NCBI GenBank assembly: GCA_026184775.1 | Contig: JANCYW010000004.1 | Span: 372,001-436,000, forward strand | From: Cyanidium caldarium | Taxonomy: Eukaryota > Rhodophyta > Bangiophyceae > Cyanidiales > Cyanidiaceae | Length of the DNA: 64,000 bases | Direction of reading: 5' to 3' | In this document: positions 61,681 to 64,000 of the stretch, in pieces | How the letters are laid out: every line of letters starts with the position of its first letter | Numbering within the stretch: the stretch's first letter is position 1 | The notes under the pieces: generated by a model | What the model was told of the DNA's origin: nothing | The model's input: only the letters and a program-made list of their open reading frames with translations | Database searches by the model: none | Position numbers and translations under genes: made by a program

Positions 61681-63249
61681 ATGCCGAGCCTCAAACCGGA
61701 TCGTCTGCCGACGTCTCCGCGGCTGTGGGTGGCCTGCACGGCGGCCAGCTTGGGCGGGCTGCTCTTCGGGTACCACGTGGCAGTGTTATCGGGCGTTATG
61801 GCGTTCCAGTCGTTCATCGACTGTCTGGGTGAGTCGGAGTGGTTGCAGCAGACGCTCACCGCGCTGCTGTTTGTGGGCGCTCTGATCGGGTGTCAGGGCG
61901 GTGGCGGTGGGCGCGGCCGACCGCATAGCGCCACTGTTGCGGACGTGTACGGGCGTCGTCCCGCGCTGGTGATCGCCTCCTGTCTGTTGCTGTCAGGAAG
62001 TGCGGTGATATGGGTGACACCCTCGCCCGTGGCACCTCAAGGCGCTGCTCGCATCGGGCTGGTGTTGCTGTTGGCGCTGTATCGGCTGCTGTGCGGCGCG
62101 GGCGTCGGGCTGTCCAACGCCGTCGGGCCGATGTACATATCCGAGCTGGCGCCGAGCGGGTATCGCGGATCGCTGGTGTTCCTGTACCAGCTGTGCATCA
62201 CCGTGGGCATTCTGGCGGCTCAGACGGTGAATGTGGTGTACGGCAGCGGCGACCAGGTGCGGCGGGTGGATCCGGTGCTGGGCGGCGCCGGCATGCAGAT
62301 GCAGGGCAACTGGCGCTGGCCGCTGCGCTGGTCGCTGCTGCCGGCGTCGTTGATGTTCTTTCTGACCACCGGCGGCTACCATCGGCTGCCGTTCGTGCCC
62401 GAGTCGCCGACGTTTTTGTGGGCGCGCGGCGAGGCCGATTGGGCGAAGCGAGTGGAGCAGGCACTGGGCATCGCTCCCTCGGCGGCGGACGCAACGACAA
62501 CGGCCGCCGAAGAGGGCAGCGTGGCGGATTCGCCTACGACATCGATGCCGGTGTCACCCGATGCCAGGGCACCGGTCCATCCGGTCTCCGACGTGGCGCC
62601 CTGGCGAACCGCCCTGGATGAGGCCGCCCTACGGCAACGGCTGTGGATCGGTTTCACGCTGCAGCTCTTTCAGCAGCTGTCCGGCATCAACGCGGTGCTG
62701 TTCTACTCGGTGCAAATCTTCGAATCCCTCAACCACCACCACCTAGGCGCGTCGCGGGCATCCGCCCGCAGTCAGGGTGCGTTGCGCGCCTCCTTATCGG
62801 TCGGCGTGGTGAACGTGCTGGCCACGCTGGTGGCCGCCGCCCTCATCGACCGCTGCGGCCGCCGCCGCCTCTACCTCGCCTGCACGCCGTTCATGGTCGC
62901 CGGACTGCTGATGCTCGCCGTCAGCAACCGGCCGGCGCTGTCCGGTGTCGCCTCGGTGTCGCTCGGCCTGCTCGGCGTGCTGCTCTTTGTGTTCTTCTTC
63001 GCCATCTCTCACGGCCCGTTGGCGATTTTGTTGGCTAGCGAGCTGTATCCGCCAGCGCAGCGGGCGCGCGCCAGCGCCGCCAACATCTCGGTGCAGATGG
63101 CGGCCACGCTGCTGATGGGTCTGTCGTTTCTGACGCTCAAGCGACATGTGCTCGGCGATAGCGGCACGTTTATGCTCTTCGCGCTGGCGATGAGCTACGC
63201 GGAATGGTGGATATGGCGATACGTGCCGGAGACGCGGGGCGACCCGTAA
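61681..63249 (+). CDS. Sugar porter of the major facilitator superfamily
   Basis: The 522-residue, 12-helix transporter has sugar-porter signatures: LGGLLFGYHVAVLSGVMAFQ after helix 1, DVYGRRPAL in the loop between helices 2 and 3 (preceded by an unusual GGGGGRGRPH insert), MYISELAPSGYRGSLVFLYQ, a central loop with SPTFLWARGEADWAKRVEQA, FTLQLFQQLSGINAVLFYSV (QQxSGxN with substrate-binding Gln/Asn), LIDRCGRRRLYL, and SELYPPAQRARASAANISVQ, ending VPETRGDP. This is the GLUT/STP/ERD6 group that moves hexoses with or without H+. Whether it sits in the plasma membrane, vacuole or plastid envelope is open. The ATG at 61681 fits the family N-terminus, and upstream frame extension has no similarity. 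Confidence 0.9.
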   Translation: MPSLKPDRLPTSPRLWVACTAASLGGLLFGYHVAVLSGVMAFQSFIDCLGESEWLQQTLTALLFVGALIGCQGGGGGRGRPHSATVADVYGRRPALVIASCLLLSGSAVIWVTPSPVAPQGAARIGLVLLLALYRLLCGAGVGLSNAVGPMYISELAPSGYRGSLVFLYQLCITVGILAAQTVNVVYGSGDQVRRVDPVLGGAGMQMQGNWRWPLRWSLLPASLMFFLTTGGYHRLPFVPESPTFLWARGEADWAKRVEQALGIAPSAADATTTAAEEGSVADSPTTSMPVSPDARAPVHPVSDVAPWRTALDEAALRQRLWIGFTLQLFQQLSGINAVLFYSVQIFESLNHHHLGASRASARSQGALRASLSVGVVNVLATLVAAALIDRCGRRRLYLACTPFMVAGLLMLAVSNRPALSGVASVSLGLLGVLLFVFFFAISHGPLAILLASELYPPAQRARASAANISVQMAATLLMGLSFLTLKRHVLGDSGTFMLFALAMSYAEWWIWRYVPETRGDP

Positions 63250-63263
63250 AGGCGGCGGGCGTC

Positions 63264-64000
63264 TCAGGCGTTCGGTTTGGGGCGGTCGGCGCTCGGCTCG
63301 GACGCGGGCGCCAGCTTGGCGTGCGTGTACAGAAACACGCCGGCCAGCGCAACCGCCACTCCAACGGTGTTGCGCAGATCCAGCGGCCGGCCGAAGAACA
63401 TAAAGTCAAACAGCAACAGCGTGGTGGTCTTGGCGTGTCCCAGCACGTTGTAGGTGAGCGCCGAGGTGCGCCCGATGGTCAGAAAGATGGACACGTTCAC
63501 GAAGAGCGCCACGACGCCCGACAAGAGGATCATGGCCAGCGCCGTCGGCGTCGGTTGAAAGTGCTCGATGGACGCCGCACTCGTGCGTCGATAATCGTCC
63601 AGCAGCGGCAGCATCGGCAGGATGCACAACGCCGACAGCGGCGCGGTGTACAGTTGCAACTGCAGCGGGTTGCATTTCATCTCTCGCTGCAGCGAGCCCG
63701 CCCAGATCTGATAGTACGACGTGACCAGCACACCGCCGTTGGCGTAGGCGAAACCGACCCAGTTGAACTTGAAGTCGTTGGCAGTGTTCACCACCACACC
63801 CAGCAGCAGCAGCGCCACCGGGAGCCACAGCCGCCGCGCCAGCGGCTTGCGGTACGCCAGCCACTCGATGGCCACCACGCCGACGGTGTTCAGGTGCTTG
63901 AAGAGCTGATAGAAAGACACCGAGTTGTGCTGCAGCGACAGGTTGGTCAGCACCACAAACCCGGCCCCGAGTAGCGCCAGCCGCGCCACCTTGCGCCACT
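63264..64000 (-). CDS. SLC35E3-like nucleotide-sugar/triose-phosphate transporter, cut at the window edge
   Basis: The frame is open from the stop at 63264 to the end of the window, so the N-terminal helices are missing. The visible ~245 residues match the drug/metabolite transporter superfamily, SLC35E3/TPT branch: FVVLTNLSLQHNSVSFYQLF, LLGVVVNTANDFKFNWVGFA, GGVLVTSYYQIWAGSLQREM, QLQLYTAPLSALCILPML, ILLSGVVALFVNVSIFLTIG and TSALTYNVLGHAKTTTLLLF. The C-terminus is LAGVFLYTHAKL followed by a short polar tail. These carriers exchange nucleotide sugars or phosphorylated sugars across Golgi or plastid membranes, and the substrate is open. The true start lies beyond 64000. It converges on the sugar porter with a 14 bp gap. 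Confidence 0.88.
   Translation of the reverse strand, partial: WRKVARLALLGAGFVVLTNLSLQHNSVSFYQLFKHLNTVGVVAIEWLAYRKPLARRLWLPVALLLLGVVVNTANDFKFNWVGFAYANGGVLVTSYYQIWAGSLQREMKCNPLQLQLYTAPLSALCILPMLPLLDDYRRTSAASIEHFQPTPTALAMILLSGVVALFVNVSIFLTIGRTSALTYNVLGHAKTTTLLLFDFMFFGRPLDLRNTVGVAVALAGVFLYTHAKLAPASEPSADRPKPNA

Noticed and set aside
1-64000. Transposons, retroelements, virus-like elements, CRISPR arrays, rRNA genes
   Set aside because: No transposase, reverse transcriptase, integrase, capsid-like frame, terminal repeats, spacer arrays or rRNA sequence was recognised anywhere in the window.

Overview
This window looks like nuclear DNA from a small, compact, GC-rich photosynthetic eukaryote. A unicellular red alga of the cyanidiophyte type (Cyanidioschyzon/Cyanidium-like) fits best, but species and lineage are inference. 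Evidence: the genes are eukaryotic (eS12, OST48, ALG3, TAF6, NF-YC, ataxin-2, prefoldin, RRP36, Ssu72, XRN). Several products point to a plastid or other organelle (TLP18.3/Psb32-like TPM protein, DUF1825 protein, plastid-phosphate-translocator-type carrier, DnaJ/BSD2-type zinc fingers, bacterial-type Asp- and Ser-tRNA synthetases, bacterial-type DusA). A lone CBM20 starch-binding domain fits cytosolic starch. About 46 genes are packed into 64 kb on both strands. Every recognised gene can be read as one uninterrupted frame, and spacers are often under 50 bp; some 3' ends overlap. I saw no transposon, retroelement, CRISPR array, rRNA or convincing tRNA.

Layout. 0-5 kb: a cut-off gene, eS12, a PP2C phosphatase and organellar SerRS. 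5-20 kb: acetyl-CoA synthetase, a GT77-type glycosyltransferase, RRP36, OST48, prefoldin 5, DusA, and three unrecognised proteins (977, 424 and 284 aa). 20-31 kb: an acidic/Arg-rich protein, ALG3, a plastid phosphate-translocator-like carrier, acyl-CoA oxidase, an nSMase-like phosphodiesterase, dienelactone hydrolase and the DUF1825 protein. 31-37 kb: a small coiled-coil protein, two Cys-rich zinc-finger proteins of plastid type, an MRNIP homologue, a membrane protein and bacterial-type AspRS. 37-44 kb: an RRM-CCHC-SAP protein, a nucleotide-sugar dehydrogenase, a DDX49/Dbp8 helicase, the CBM20 protein, Ssu72, TAF6 and a C2H2 protein.

44-50 kb is the stand-out. A large secreted or surface receptor with plant-type LRRs and about 25 Cys-rich repeats is divergent to a complete HAP2/GCS1 gamete fusogen. 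Together they sit in an island of clearly lower GC than the rest of the window. This is the best candidate for an undescribed system: a putative gamete adhesion-fusion module or part of a sex-related locus. The functional link is inferred from adjacency only.

50-64 kb: TPM/Psb32-like protein, glutathionyl-hydroquinone reductase, FkbM methyltransferase, NF-YC, a small Cys-rich membrane protein, ataxin-2/Pbp1, diacylglycerol/lipid kinase, a short XRN nuclease, an unusual aquaporin-like channel, a sugar transporter and a cut-off SLC35E3-type carrier.

Shared themes: N-glycosylation and glycan building (OST48, ALG3, GT77, FkbM, nucleotide-sugar dehydrogenase), organelle translation and redox, RNA metabolism, and small-molecule transport. 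These genes look like ordinary dispersed housekeeping genes, not operons. Start codons were chosen at ATGs; where a transit peptide is possible, alternatives are given.
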